Shown here piece by piece: positions 15,001 through 30,000 of a DNA stretch of 64,000 bases. The notes beneath the pieces were generated by a model that ran no database searches, was not told the DNA's origin, and saw only the letters and a list, made by a program, of their open reading frames with translations. The stretch is from Phoronis australis (taxonomy: Eukaryota > Phoronida > Phoronidae), in NCBI GenBank assembly GCA_002633005.1, contig NMRA01000202.1, positions 293,516 through 357,515 of the forward strand, read 5' to 3'. Position 1 is the stretch's first letter. Each line of letters opens with the position of its first letter. Made by a program: the position numbers and the translations under genes.

Positions 15001-18000
15001 TTGACCGCAAGGGTAATTAATGGGCAGATTGCATTTGACCTTGACCCAATTGATCAATCCTTTTCAGCTGACATCTGCCTCAAAGTTGAGAGGCCTATGA
15101 GGGTGAATCTGCATTTGGACACTCTTGACCAGATTGAGCACTTGATCTCAGAACTGTCTCTAGCCGCAAAAAGTACTGAGGATATGGAACAGAAAACACA
15201 TAGAAGTATGATTTAATGTCTTAGGCTGTAAATGTTAAATTTGTCATTGAGCACAGCGACATCTACTGGAAACTCTATCTTAATTTTTATTCTGAAATTT
15301 TGGTGAAAAGAATGCACTTTGAAATGATGGTGAAATCAAGTTTGAATTTGCTCATCTAAACAAACCAACATCAACTCCTGAAACCTCGTGAAGTAAAACT
15401 CAAAAACCAAATTCCATATGACTAAAACTCCATTACTAGGGGGCTACCATTCTCCATATTTGACTGTTTTTTGGAATATGTTTAGCTGTTGTGGAATCTG
15501 AAGCAAACATCACCAATATGTTTTAATTCTCAGTTATTACTTGCCTTTGCAGGTGATATGTCTAGTCACCCACAGAGGTCACCAGTAACAGTGTCATCCA
15601 GACTCCAGCGATTGACTGTTAGTACAGTGGAGTTTACCTGCGGCTTTGGTACGGTATTCAGTTCATTACACGCAGGTTTACTCCTCACCTGGGCTGGTGT
15701 CAAGGGGGAAATGGAATTGACTGACCGTGGAGTCAAAGGTGAGCCATACCAGCTAAGCAGGGGATTGACATGTCAATAAATTTCTAAAACATATTGTGTT
15801 TTACTGAATCACTTAATGATTAATGTTTCAAATCTTTTGTCATTGGTACATTTCTTTATTTCTTAAATTGAGCTAAGTACTTTTGATCGCTGATTGGAAA
15901 GTTCCGATTTTTTTAAAAACAGTCACAGAAAAATACAGTTGGCATTTTCTCATAGTTGGTAAATGTTTCTGATTAATTGCTTCCAAGCTAACCGAGAACC
16001 GAGTGATTCGAATTTATGAATATTTAATACTAGTTTGTAATTATAATTTCAGATTTTAGCAAAACAGCTACAACATATTTCAACCTTCGAGACATTTCCC
16101 TGATGACCACATTTGACAAAACTTCTCATTACCTCATTGGTCCCCTCACTGTTGACCTATTGACCTCCTTTGACTGGTGTGCTCACAGTGGCCCAGTTTG
16201 GTTACCTCGGACACTGGTTACTATGGAAACACAGAGTGTGCCCATCCACTTTGGTCACGAACATGTCATGTGTCTTCAACTGATCATGGAGTGTTTAAGC
16301 AAATATCTTCAGGTAGTGGATGAGCTCTTCTTGGATTTAGAAAGTCTAGTTCAAACTATTTTATTGTCTCAGGATGAGCACTCTTCTTAGTTGCCATGGA
16401 ACTTAATTACCAGTTGTTAGTTCTCATTCCCAACTTGTTGTCAGTTCTGGATAATTTTCTGCCGCAATTATCCAACGTGTGTAATTTTGCGCCCACATAT
16501 TTATTATGTGGACTCACTATTAAGTTGGGCATCATGAAATCGGCTCCTGGTGTTATTTATTTCACCTTTTTATGAACTGTCACGGCATCAACATTTAGTC
16601 CTTACTTGAGTCGAGTACTATGAACTTTTCTTTCAGTCAAGTAAAGAGCAGTTGTCAAAGTCAAAGGTCAAGTCGTCTAGTACTGAGCGGAAATGTCTTG
16701 AAAGCGTCTCAAACTTTGAAAGCTCGGATGATTTGAGATCCGGTAACTTTGAATACATTACAGGCGATGGTGAGTAGGGAGTAGTCATTACTGTTATAAG
16801 TAGTGTATCAAATGCATTATGGCATGTGGTTGGAAAGTGCATTTAATTTAATTAAATGGCCACCACAAATTCTAGGTATCACAGAAAATTTTACCCTGAA
16901 AACACCAATACCGGTTATCCATGTTGTCAACATTCTCAAAACACTGTCTTGTTGAGTCGATTCCTGACCCCAATTACCAAGTACTTCCTGAAGATGTGCC
17001 CATTAGATGTCTTTCATATACAGCAGTTTAGCATAGAGTGTGTCTGGTAATCCTGCCTCTAGCATTTGGTTTTTTGTTGTGGAAATGTTGATAATTACCC
17101 CTCACAAGCAAATAGTTTTTGTAATTATTGTGCACTTTTTGATTAGTTTAAATTAATTAAAACCTTTTAGGGTATAACAAAGATATGTTTCAGGTGCGTC
17201 TAGTGGTGTTTGTAGTTAATGACCCACTTTCAGTTACAGCCACCCATTGCTGTACATCACATTTTACTTAATCAATAACATTTGATTAGTAGTGAACACA
17301 ATACAGATAAGTTACTTGTTTGGTCAGTGATTAAAAAATAAGTTGAGAAATTGCTTATAACAACAACTTACAGTAGAGGCAATTTTTCCTATAACATTAA
17401 AGCAGTTTTGTATGACACAAGTTTAATAACTTATAATTATTTAGTTTACTTATTAAAAGTCTTGCATTTTTTTACTTATCTCTGCCTTTCATTGATAGAC
17501 TGTCCCAACTTGCTCCCGGATCCTGGGGAGATTGTCTTCTGCTCTGAGACTGTCCGTCACACCAGTGCAATGACTTGGTGTTATCCAGAGTCCAGGGCCG
17601 TATCCATGGTAACAGTGATGCCTGTACCATTCAACATGAGCACTGAAACGGTACTTATGTTTGAATTAGTCTGTGAAGAAGATTGACAGAAACATGTCAT
17701 TTAACATACATTCATTGGTGGTTTGTAGTAGACTTGTTGTTTTGAAAGCAGGCTTTATAGCAGTAAACTATTTGCTTTCTGAATTTTTATTCTAAGTCAA
17801 TCCAATTTGCACTATATAAAGTTGATAAAAACTTTTTTATATTATTTTGTTAATGTATACACATCCGATAGATAAAGCATTATAGCGCAAATTGTTAGGT
17901 TTCTTACACAAGACAGTATACCCAGACTCACTCAAGTGGCCTCACTCTAGTGGCCTCACAAGACTTAAAAACTTAATTTATTATTAAGTTAATCAACTAA

Positions 18001-21000
18001 TAAAAGATTCATAGGAGTCTATCTACTGTTAAAATTATTTTGATGCAATTTTTGTGGTGGAATAAGTATTTTTGTATAAATACTCAAAAATTTCTGTTTT
18101 AAGTATACACCACAAGGCCATTATCTAACTTATATTCAGTGCATTCGAGTCTGACAATTTGTCAAAGGTAACATCCTAACATGAGAAATTTATGGGTAAC
18201 TTCACTTTCTTGAAACAACAAAGACCAAAAGGGGTGACTTGTACTGATTCAAACGCCCAGTACAGATAGATGATATCCTTTGGTTCTTTTCCACAAAAGG
18301 TGAAACATTTGGGAATGTGAGTCTCCAATTTTACATTAAGCATTTTGTGGATAAAAGTGTTCTTTTCAAATGGGTTTGAAGCCATTTCATATTATCAACT
18401 GAAGCTAAAATTTATAGACCAAATTTGAGGCAGTTGGGAATTAAGCATTAACTTCCATTTTGTTTCAAACTTCATTTTTGTACAACTGACATATCAAAGA
18501 ATCATCAATAAAATTAATTTATTTGTCTTTTTGATGAAAAAGATATTAGAAAATAGTTGAGAAAAATTCAGTAACAAGATAACTTTGAAGGAATCAAAAT
18601 TGATTTTTATGTCCGTAAGATTTTCCTAAGCCCTAAAATTCAGTGAATAGTGGAGAAAACTTTAAACTTGTTTCTTAAGTTGGTTGAAAGTGATCTGTGG
18701 ACTCTGGAAGAACCATCGATTTGTAAATTTGAGATTGAACTGAGCAAGTTAGCTAAGTGAAAGCTAGGCTCATTTGCAATAAGAATGAAATGAAATAGGT
18801 GACTTATAATAGTAAAAATTTTACTCTTTTCAATAAGACAATAAAGTGTAACTGCTGTCTACCCTAACTGACCCTCCTTCTGAAATGGGTAGGGTCAGCC
18901 ATCAGGTTTTGTTATTTCATTGAAAAAAGCATTCATTGTCAAATTAATTCTTTTCGCGGATTACAAAATAATGAAATTTGTCAAGTTTGAATGACGGGTA
19001 TTTATGATAAGTCGAATGACGGAAAAGAATATGCCTTACAAAGTTGTGAAAGGCTCAGTGAAGTCATAATTGAAAATTGACACTGTGTATTTGACCCTGT
19101 TGTTTCAGTTGTTACAAACTCAACCGAAAGGCATCTTGCAATATTGGGACGTTTTGCGTAAAGTGTTTGTGGACGTCGCCCATTTCACCTTCTCAGAGTT
19201 TGAGGCCGTTACACTTGACCTTGCTGACCTTTCAGCAAAGCAGACGATCCGGAGTGTGTCTGAGATCTGGAGAATTGCCATCTTGTCTAATATAACCGTT
19301 GATGCCAGGTAAAGCTGTTGTACTAAAGTGACTTCACTGAGATAAAAGTTATCAAAGATCAATCTATTTACTACATGGTTGGAGTACATGATATGTAAGA
19401 TGTATATTTGACAACTTTCTTGCTTCTTAACATGGCATTGGGTAATTTGCATAGCTCTGTTGATACAAGTTTCAATCAGTTTTTTATTGATTCGTGTTCT
19501 GGCATGAAATTGTTTGTAATTCCGTTTCCAGTCAAAAGGTGTCTCTGCCCATTGTATCTCCTGTATCTCTTGCTGCTTGTACTCGAGTCAACTCTGGATT
19601 TGTGCCTCAACTTGTCCCGGCCCTACAGATGTCTCTGTCTTTCGGACATGTCAGCTTGCACATGGAGAATCATGTACAACACCTCGGCAAAGGTAAAAAG
19701 TGTGGATGTTGTGATAAGAATAATTCTATTATTTTATGTGTCTCTAAAATATTTGACTCTAACTCAGTCCGTAAAATTAATGTCTAAGTCAACGTCTGTA
19801 GATCTATTGGTTTGAAGAATTTTTCAACTGTTTGTGGATAGTGTTGCTTTTCCTGTTATCATTTTGTTGCAATGTGATAATAGCGTTAAGGACATTAATT
19901 ACCATAACTTTAGCTAACTTCGGAACATTATATCTCAGAACTGGATGATTGTATTCATATCATGAACCTTTCAAGATAGTGCGCTTGATCCACTATTCTC
20001 CAAAACTCTATTAGGAATTGTTTTTAAAATTTTCCATTTTTGCATCAAAAATAACACTCGTTGCTCACTGTCCCCTCCAGGCACCCCAGATCAACTTCAG
20101 CCATTTATATTGGATCAGACCACACCCTCCTGTCAGGAATACATGACTGTTACCCTGGACAGTGTTCATCTTTTCACGTCACTGTGGACGACGCCAAATG
20201 TTAGAGTTGAGTCAGAGGTATGGTTTGTGTTCTTGGTGCAGGTGTTTTCATGTGATGATAATTTGAGAAAACATATTGTGACAACTTGCAGTTGTCCTTG
20301 ACTGCCAATATGAATTTTTTTATTGCCTATCTGGTAAGTAGCCTGTAACTGTTGAAATGAAGTAGATGTTTGAAACTCCGGATTAGTGGGCCTTTGTGCT
20401 CCTCTAGATTGTCGTCAATTCTGCCCACTGTCATTAGCCGGTGCCTTTTGTAACTTTTATGAAGGGCAATCACACGCTGTTTAGAAAATAAATCCAACCC
20501 CTCACCTGGATTTGTGGTCTGTCTCGTGTCCTTTGCACCCCTTAGCCACCCTTAGGTACAGGACGGTAATACTAAATTCACCTTGTGACATCTAGTACTC
20601 CTTAGTATGAGTCAATGCCTATTCCGTTATGTGCACAATGACTTGTACTTGCCATTTTACTGAGGCAGAAAATTTCACTTGTATGCGGCCATGATTATGA
20701 CTGGGGAATTCTGGATGTTTTGTCTGATTACTTTTGCCAAGCTTACATTGTGCGTAGTCCAGTATTCAGTAGCATTGTCTATTGTATGCTTTAGCTGTCT
20801 ATGACTGCTAGCTGCCAGATCGTCGAATATCGTTACCTGCTGATGCAACCCCTAGTGGACCCTTTTGATGTCATGGTGACACTGTCGGCTGACCTGACTA
20901 ATATGGTAAGATGTAATGTCTTTATGAACTGATTATCTGCTTGGCAATGCTGTCTGAAAAAGAAATCATATTAAGTAGGTTGCCTACCCCTACAAAATTC

Positions 21001-24000
21001 GCCCAGAAACTTTCCTCAGCACGAAAGCACTCTAAATTCCATTGTCAAACTGTTTACACGTGGACTATTAGTCAAAACACTACAGAGAAGCATAGGTCGA
21101 GGAAGTCCTTCCAATTTTTGTCCACCGTAGGTTATCTCTGGATTGTAAGTAAATGTTGGACCTAATGCTATGTGGTAAATAAAAGAAATTTAAGGCTAGT
21201 TATAAATTAAATAATTTAATGTTTGTTGAAGCAGTTAGTGGAGAGCGAATCAATGAAGGTTAACTTTACTTTAATTTTAAAAGATTACCTGAAGGTTGTT
21301 TTGAATTAAAAGGTAAATTTTATTCAATAATATTGTACATTTTGAAGGCATTTTGAAATTGGTAAATTTGAGATATTTTACTTACTACAAGAAATATTTT
21401 GAGCCTTTTTAGTCAATTTTTGCAAAACTGTGATTCTTGTGATTGACGTTACAATTCCTCAAGGTGGAAGTGCGGTGTAGGAAGTAGCAAAAACTTGAGC
21501 AAGTCTCCAATATCTCTCGCTTTTCCATAGTTTCTAATAACTGTCCCAGCCTCAGTGCATAATAAATTTCCAATCAGACTTGAGCAATAATGTCAAAAAC
21601 AAGACTAATACAGTATTGAGTCAACTGTTCACTCACGCACATGATGGTTATTTGCCACGTGTGGGTTGCTCAGTGTCAGAATAATTCTTATCTAGTAACA
21701 GAGATTTTTTTCTTATCTTTACTTTATGGAGAAATTTAACAAAATAGTATTTCACCTGTGGATCATGCTGTGTTCTAAATTTATTTAGTAAACTATGCTG
21801 TACTTCAATTTTTATAAAAAGTTGCTGTAAAAGTTCAAAATAGCTTTCAGAATATCGAGTGAAATAGGTTAAATTGGTAAAAAAATGTCCTTCACAGTAG
21901 CATGATTCCTTATATGGTAGTTTTTAAATTTCCTTGTAGAATATAGACACAAAGACTGTGTTTGAACCAGTTGATATCCATGTTGGTCAGAATGCTGTTC
22001 ACACGCTGAACTCAGCCATACAGACTTGGTCACAGGTAAAACACCTTTCATTTAAGGAGCTTATCATTGAACCTTTATTTGACTGTATAGAATACATTAA
22101 CTTAACGAATTCAAGAAGTTACGATGGATTAATTTTCACAAAATTTTCGGGAGGCGTTTTTAAGCATTGTGGCGACATAATGAAATAAGCTCTGCAGCTA
22201 GAAGGAAATGTAAGTGTTTTGGGGATAAATTTTCAGCTCTAGCTGAGGTTCACCTGTGACTTGGGTGTGTTTTAACTGGCAGTCTAAACTGAAATTATTT
22301 GTGATCATTTTGCTTTGGTGTCTTCTAGTATGTAAATTAGTCGCATTTTACGGCAAATAAATGTGTCATTAAGAGAAGACATCTAGAAAAGATAATAATC
22401 ATAATAATAATCATGATAATAATCATGATAATAATCATAATAATAATCATGATAATAATCATGATATTGATGACGTCAAAAGTGAAATTAAGCCAGATTG
22501 ATGAAGCTGTTAACTTTGCTTAAAAAGGTTAATGTTTTAGCCACAGACTTTGAAGTCTATTGGTTATCTATTCGTTTCAGATGTCCAATCGTGATGCTGA
22601 TCGAGTCTTGGTGAACTACTATGTGGTGTGTAATGACACCCAAGAGACACTACATATCAGTCAGGTGGACACTGATGAGAATATTGTGTTACAGTCACGT
22701 GAAATGACCCCCTACAGTTGGAGGACCCATACTAAGAAACAGGTGCCGTCAGTTGTTTGGCAATGTGTGGCTTGTATCCTAAAAGTGAACCAGTCATCAG
22801 TGGACTTTAGGTTTTGAGGCTATCATAATGATTGAATTGATGTGACCAAGCTGCTGTTGATTAATTATGGTAGCCTGGTACATTGCCATGGACTGTGATA
22901 ATCAAATTTTTAGATTACTGAACTGGTCACTTGCTCAGGCATCATACCTTTCTGAGAATTAAGAGCTGCGTCAATGTTACAGTTCATATCAAGGTACTTG
23001 ACAATTTCGTACAAATCTGGTGACTGCCATGCCCCTTGTGGCAATTTATTTTTTTCAGCCGCTTTTTTTACCTATGAAACTAATGTTGAAGAATAGATAT
23101 AATTACTTTGCATTTATGTTTGTACAAGGTATGGGAAACCACTCGGTCAATACTCTAATCTATGTATTGCTGCATGCCTAGTGGCTATTTTGGTTTTTTG
23201 GCATTTGGCTCTCTGACAAGCCGTTTCAATAATATTTGTGAAATGTTGCACTTATATTTTTATTGCAGATAATGTTTAGTTGCATTCTCTAATTTTCGGA
23301 CAAATGCTGCTAGTGCTGCGCCATTTTTTCTCAGTTTCAGTTTGATGTCCACCCTGATATTTACCAACTGATTGATTGATGTTCATGGAATGCAGTTTTT
23401 CGAGGACTTGCTTTGTGCCCCCTAGAGGCAATTTTTAGGTTTGCTGTCTCTAAATAATGATGATCCCTTATATCTGTGCTGTATCTGATGCATTTTTTCT
23501 GTGCATATTAAAGATTTGCGTGGTTGTTCTTGGCTGATAACATGTTAGATATTTACCAAATTATTTCTTTCTAGTTACTGCATTTATGTGTCGATGGCAT
23601 GGGGTGGAAGTGGTCTGATCCGTTCTCCTTGGACAATGAAGGTACAACACTCCGCGTAATTGACAGCGGTCAGCAGCGGTCAGCCTTGCTCATCAGTGTT
23701 CGCCAGATTTCTAATGTCCAAAAGCAGGTAAGGCATCGTTACAAACACACAGCAGTGGGGCGAGCTTTGACTCCCAGTACTACACATTAACTCACAGAAG
23801 TTCTCAAACCTTGATGCAAGCCTTATTCTGACTGCCAGCACATAGTCAGCTTGACGTAAGCTAAAATGTAGTCAAGCTTCTAACCCTATTCATTTGGCTT
23901 CCTTATTGTGACTTAACTACCTGGCTGATAGATGTTCATTATAGTGAACATTGCTGCTGTCAAATTGTTTGTAAACTTTGTGTGCATGTCTTTCAGTAGA

Positions 24001-27000
24001 AATGGTTGTACTTGTTTTAATTTTGAAATTTTGCGTAGTTACAGATGGAGATATTTTTTGCAATTCATCAAATTCATGGTATCTCACATTCAATTGGAAC
24101 TGGCATTTTGGGGCAAAACTGGCACTTGCTTATTAAACGCTGGTTCGCTTACACTATTTTCAAGCCAGAACTTTCAATTTTACATTTAATCGTAGCCATG
24201 ACAAGGTACCTAAACTACACGGTCAACGGACTCATAAACACAGGCATGGACGCATGAACACGACTCACGGACATGCAAACACCGTCCACTGACTCACAAA
24301 CACGGGAACGGACTCACAAAACACGATCCACGCACCCAAATACACGGGACACGGACTCATATTCACGAGGAAACACGGTTAACGGACCGCCAAACACGAG
24401 TCACGGACTCATTGGCTTCCTGGGTCAGCTGACATCTTCATTTTGTCCGTAAACCGTGTTTGGCAGTCCGTTAACCATGTTTCCTCGTGAATATGGGACC
24501 GTGTCCCATGTATTTGGGTGTGTGGATCGTGTTTTGTGATTCCGTTCCCGTGTTTGTGAGTCAGTGGACGGTGTTTGCTGGTCCGTGAGTCGTGTTCATG
24601 CGTCCGTGCCTGTGTTTATGAGTCCGTTGACCGTGTAGTTTAGGTACCTTGCATGAGCTGGTTCATTTAGACTTATGTAAAAGGTATGCAAACAACAGAA
24701 AGTGGGTCTAAAATATCAAATTTTCAAAACACTAACTTCTACAATATTGTAATGTTTGTACCCTAACTAATTAAAAATATTAATAGTAACACAACTTAGC
24801 GATGACAATTTGTATAATTTGTATTATCTATGAAACCTAGAAATTCATTGAAAATCTGCAAGACTGCTTAAGGCATTGACTGTTGATATGGTTCAACTAA
24901 TTAAATTGCTCATACTGCAGAGAATGGATTCCCTCCGACATGATGATGACTTTCTGGTGACAAAACTTGTTTACCCGAAATTTTGTGACATTTTGAGAAT
25001 TTTGTGACATTATGAAAAATTTGCTGACGAACCAAATAGGTCGTTAGTGCTTTGTTGAGTTTATAGTATGCTTCATTTAGTGGTCGTTCATTTTTCACAA
25101 TTTGCCAATAAATATAATTGTCTCACATGTTTGACAAAAGCATTGTTGGTGCGACTTAACATGCCATGTATAAAGCACCAAAATGAGGTGACAATTGGGG
25201 CTCATCTGTGACATTTTAATTTTTTTTGTGATAAATTATGACTTATCATTAAATAATCATGAATGCATTCTCAGAAGTTATTACCTGCATTGTTTCAGGG
25301 TACCTCTGCTTTAAGTTTGCATCATGATAGTATATAGTCTGCTGAATCAACTGTTTGAATTCCATTTGATAAATTCAGTAGTTGTTCATAGAAATACAGT
25401 GTAGGCTTGGAGACTGGTGTGTAATTGCATTTTAGTGTTATAGATAATTTTCCATTTGAGATAAAAGTGCAATATCTTGTAGATCACCATAAGTGGACAG
25501 CTGTATGTCAGTAGTCGCTTGTCTCAACATCTTGAGGTCAAGCTAATGACCTCGGGTCACGAAAGGTCATCTGTACTGGGCTCCTGCCAGACTGTGGCAA
25601 GTTATGTGGTCAATCCTGCAGACATCGAGTCACTGAAAGTGCGGTTACTGGGGATTAAGAAACCATGGTCCCACGAAATCGCCATAGCAGGAGAAAAGGG
25701 CAAGGACCACCGATTAGTCAAGATTCCAATCGGTAGCAAGAGTGCCTACATTCATATTTGGTGCAGCGTTGTGACCCGAGAGCTGGCTGGTGTTCAACAA
25801 ATACTGGTCAGTGTGTATCTCAAGTTTATTAATCCAGAGGTCTCTTCTAAGTTTTAGTTGGGTTTGTGTGTAACAATTAAGAACTCCATCACAGGGTTCT
25901 CATAAATGAAAAATTTCACTGACTATTATCTTGGCTGCCATAGTGGTTGTCTATATTACAAACATTTTTCTGGAAAATTTCTGTCTGGCATGATTACGCA
26001 GTATAAAAATGCAGTCTCGAAGGTGATATCAGCAATATCTCTCTCCCCTGGTCCATATGATCTGATAGACCCTGGGGATCAGTATTTTGTTTTAATTTTA
26101 ATTATTAAGTGATGCCTCTTTCCTCTGATTTTTCGTCTCTTATTAGATTAGTTTTTCGATACTGTATTCTGATGTACCAGCTGTGTCTACTCGCTTTGTG
26201 GTCAGAGATTTTGGTTTCTACACCTGAATGGTCATATCGCAAATAGCGACATCTGTTGTCCAGGTGGCATAAATCAAAGTGACATTCCACTTTAAGGTGG
26301 CCAATGTTACACTACATGGAAGTTTAAGCCAATCAGAGGACAGAAATACCAGTGGTCGTGTAATTTAATATATTGCTCAAAATAATCCTTATGAGCTGCC
26401 TAATTCTGTGTACCCTATGGATCAAAACTCCTTCCACCATTTCAAAACGTGGAGTCGTTTATTTATTCAATGAAAAGCTTGACCTTGATAAACATTATTC
26501 CATCATGTATTGTCTACAACCAGAAACCTGGGCAACAAATCAGTGAATTAAAGCACTGAGTGTTCCCTAAACACTAGACAAGTTCTCAGTTGACGAATGC
26601 TCCATCAAAAACTTTTTGAGATGTTTACTATTGAGTTTCATTTTTCCGTTCACATTCAATTGGTCGTTTTAGAATAAGGTATTGATTACATCCATGATAA
26701 ACATGCATCTTGGTTACAGGTCCTATTGACACCTTTGTTTGTGATGCAATCTTACCTACCATTTCCACTCTTTATGAACATTGTAACACCACGGACACAG
26801 AGCACATACCAAGTTACTGTTGAAGGTTTCGGAGTTGAGAGAGAGCTTGTTGGCATACCGGGAGACAGGGACCATACAATATCATTTCAAACTAGGTGAG
26901 TTTTCTTGTATAAGTGATCTGCATTTATGAGATGAATCAGTGGATAGTTCTGACAAGTACTGTTATGCCAGGTCCATCATAGTTAAAGTCACAAAGTTCC

Positions 27001-30000
27001 ATGTATGAAGCGAATATGGTGGAAGTAGCCTGTATATTTTTTACTACAACCAGATTCTTTTGATGTGTTCCCGATCATATTTCACAGAATCTGTTTCGGG
27101 TATGAATCAAGTCACACAATCACAAAAGGCCATGGGAAAAGTTAACTGTTACACAGATACTGTCAAGTTTTGGATGACTAACACTGCCAGTGACACCTAG
27201 AGGCATTTATTAAATAATTGATGCCCTTTCTGGTAAAGTGCTTCAAATAATAAACCCCATAGTATATTTGCTCTCTACTCTATGTACTTATACTTGTTTG
27301 TAGTACTAAACCATTTGAATGAGGAAAATTTTGCATGTCACATTTCTCACCGAACCACCTTTTCAAAAACCCAGTGGAACCCCTGAACATTAAGAATGCA
27401 ACTTCAACAAGCATCTCGTTTGGCCCATTTCGCTTCGCCTTCATCCAGGACTCGTTCCACATGGTCTGATACATGCGCCATCTGTGGTTCCGTTTAACCT
27501 TAAATATTTACTGTGTGGTGAATGTTGGTCAGGTCCAGAGTGAACACTAGCAAGTTACTACTGCAGTAATATGACTGTCTTAATTATCTTAAGGTCATGG
27601 CTCTCTATTCTGGTTTAAGCAATGGGAAACTGGCTTAAGGGAAATGAGTGGTATGGTTATTTGTTGTTATCTCTTATTTTAGTGTCAACTCTGAGGAAAG
27701 TCCCCCAGCCATGCTGACCTCTGGTCACATAAGCCAGGTCAAGTGTAGTCAGTTGACCAGTGACCAGTCCTTTGAACAGCTGTGCTACAGGTGGGAGAAG
27801 CCTGCAGACAAGTGTAATGAAGTGTTTAATAACGGCTTTGATGTTGTCGGGTAAGTCTTGTGAAATGAGTAAATGAATCTGTTTCTTTTGGTGGTCATTT
27901 CTACGTAAGTGTTCAAAAAGCCAGTCCTCATTGAACACCAGTCTGGTAGTCACCACATGCTTTCTTATTTACTGAATTTCGCTTTTAATTATTAAATCAA
28001 ATTGCCCCCTATCTCATCATGTTGTCTGTTGAGTTCTGAAATGAATTACAAGACTAATTTCTAGTTAAAATAATTACTCTATTTTTCATGATAGTGCTGT
28101 GGTAGGGGTGGTCAAACTTATGAAATTGTAGTTGCAATTCAATGTGAATTAAAGCTGTCAACTAGTCCTGGCCTTTTCTAGTCCACACCTTGAAGGCCTG
28201 ATGGACAGCCATGAGGGCAGCATCATACCAAATATGGACATCACACTGGACTACAGACAGATGTGGCCAGGTTGCAACACACTGTTGATAGAGACTGCCC
28301 CACCCTATCTGATGGTCAACAAAACTAACCTGGACATTACCCTCTGTCAGGAAGGGCTTCCTAATGCTATCGTCAAAGGCAAGAAATATTACGTACCATC
28401 TTTACCTCAGGTAAGCATGAAAATAGACTGCTAAATTCTGTGATAAATAAATAATATGTTAAACCATCTCCTCACGTAAGCATCAAGGTTGTTGTGATAC
28501 TTCAGAACCCACTTCCCATTTTGTCATCGAGATTACCTATCTTGTCATCAATACTCCACACTTTCATTGCCACACTTATGTGTAAGCACGTACTGTTCAA
28601 TGCTGCCATCAATGGGAGTGGGAAATGGTATTTTGTCTGATTACTTTGAGGTGTATTTTTGTGTCATTATGACGGGTAAGTGTAAGGAGAGACTGCTAAT
28701 ACGTCATCAAAGGGACCAATTATATGAAATAGGATACTGAGAGGTATTTATGTTTGAGGTATTGCCACAGTTAGCTAATGTAGAACACATTATATATCTT
28801 GTCATTAAAAATTAATGTTTAATTGTATCAGGTGAATTTTATGAGACATATGCGGGCACTTGAACTTTTCAACTATCGCTAGCTGTGGCTGTCATCAGAA
28901 TGATGGTAATCAATTGTGTCTCATCAAATTTACTTTATATACTTTAGAGTAAAATTGTTTTGTAAATGACCTGATTTGTATGTGCTGCCATGATCGTCTG
29001 GTTACTCAAAGTGATTTTAGCACATATAATGTGAAAGTTGGGAAGCCAATTTTTTACCAATACTATGACTGAAGATAATTTACTTAACTAATGTACAAGA
29101 GGGTAGACAACATGGAGAAAACTGCCGGCAGGTTGCTCCAGATTTTTGCATGTTTTAACATGGTCTAAATTTTGAATATAGATGTTCTAGACTTGTGCGT
29201 TGCTTCTGTGATTCAGTTATCAAATGTCTTGTCTCTTTTGCAGGGGAAGTTCCAGCTAGGGCTAGTGGTCAACAGTGACCTCTATTGTTCACCGTTAATT
29301 GAACTTTCCCATGATGACCCCTCTCATCGGACGTACCTCCCTCGTGTTCAAGGACTACTGTACAAAACTGGTCACACTCACTGCACCATATACATCAAAG
29401 ACCAACACAAGGTGAAAAATGCTCTAAAAATTAATTTGCCTGTATTAAAAAGATGTGCATTTAGGTCACTTGTCATGATTATAAATCGGTTCTCTAACTG
29501 TTCCTTTCTCAGTGTCAGTGTGATCTTTCTGGGATTGGGAATGACTGACAAAGAATAAGGGTTGGATATCACTTGACATCATGTTCTGTCAATACTGTTT
29601 GACCCAGCTGGTGACTTTAGTGATTTCTAGCAAGAACATTTATAGGTGATACCTAGTAAACTCTTAAGGAACAGGTTTAGGATTAGTAAATAGACTAAAA
29701 TCAAAACTCAGGTTTTTGGCAGAATGTCATTATGCGGCCACATATTTATATGTGGTCGCATATTGCAGTCATCTGCCTAGGCGTCCAGCGTCCGCGGCTA
29801 TATCTTCTAAACCCTCACAGGATGTTGATGAGGTTTGGCAGAATACGTTCCTATGAAGCTGACAACGAATGACAACAAATTTCTGACCTCTCCGACCAGT
29901 GTGCCCCCTAGTGCCAACTTTCAATTTTACATCTATCTTCAAATGCCCTCTAGGGATTTTCATACAATTTGGCAGGTAGGCATCTATTAGTCATCCTCTG

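Noticed and set aside
27280-27474. Minus-strand open frame in intron 30
   Set aside because: A few protein-like words, but no family recognised and no supporting neighbour exons.
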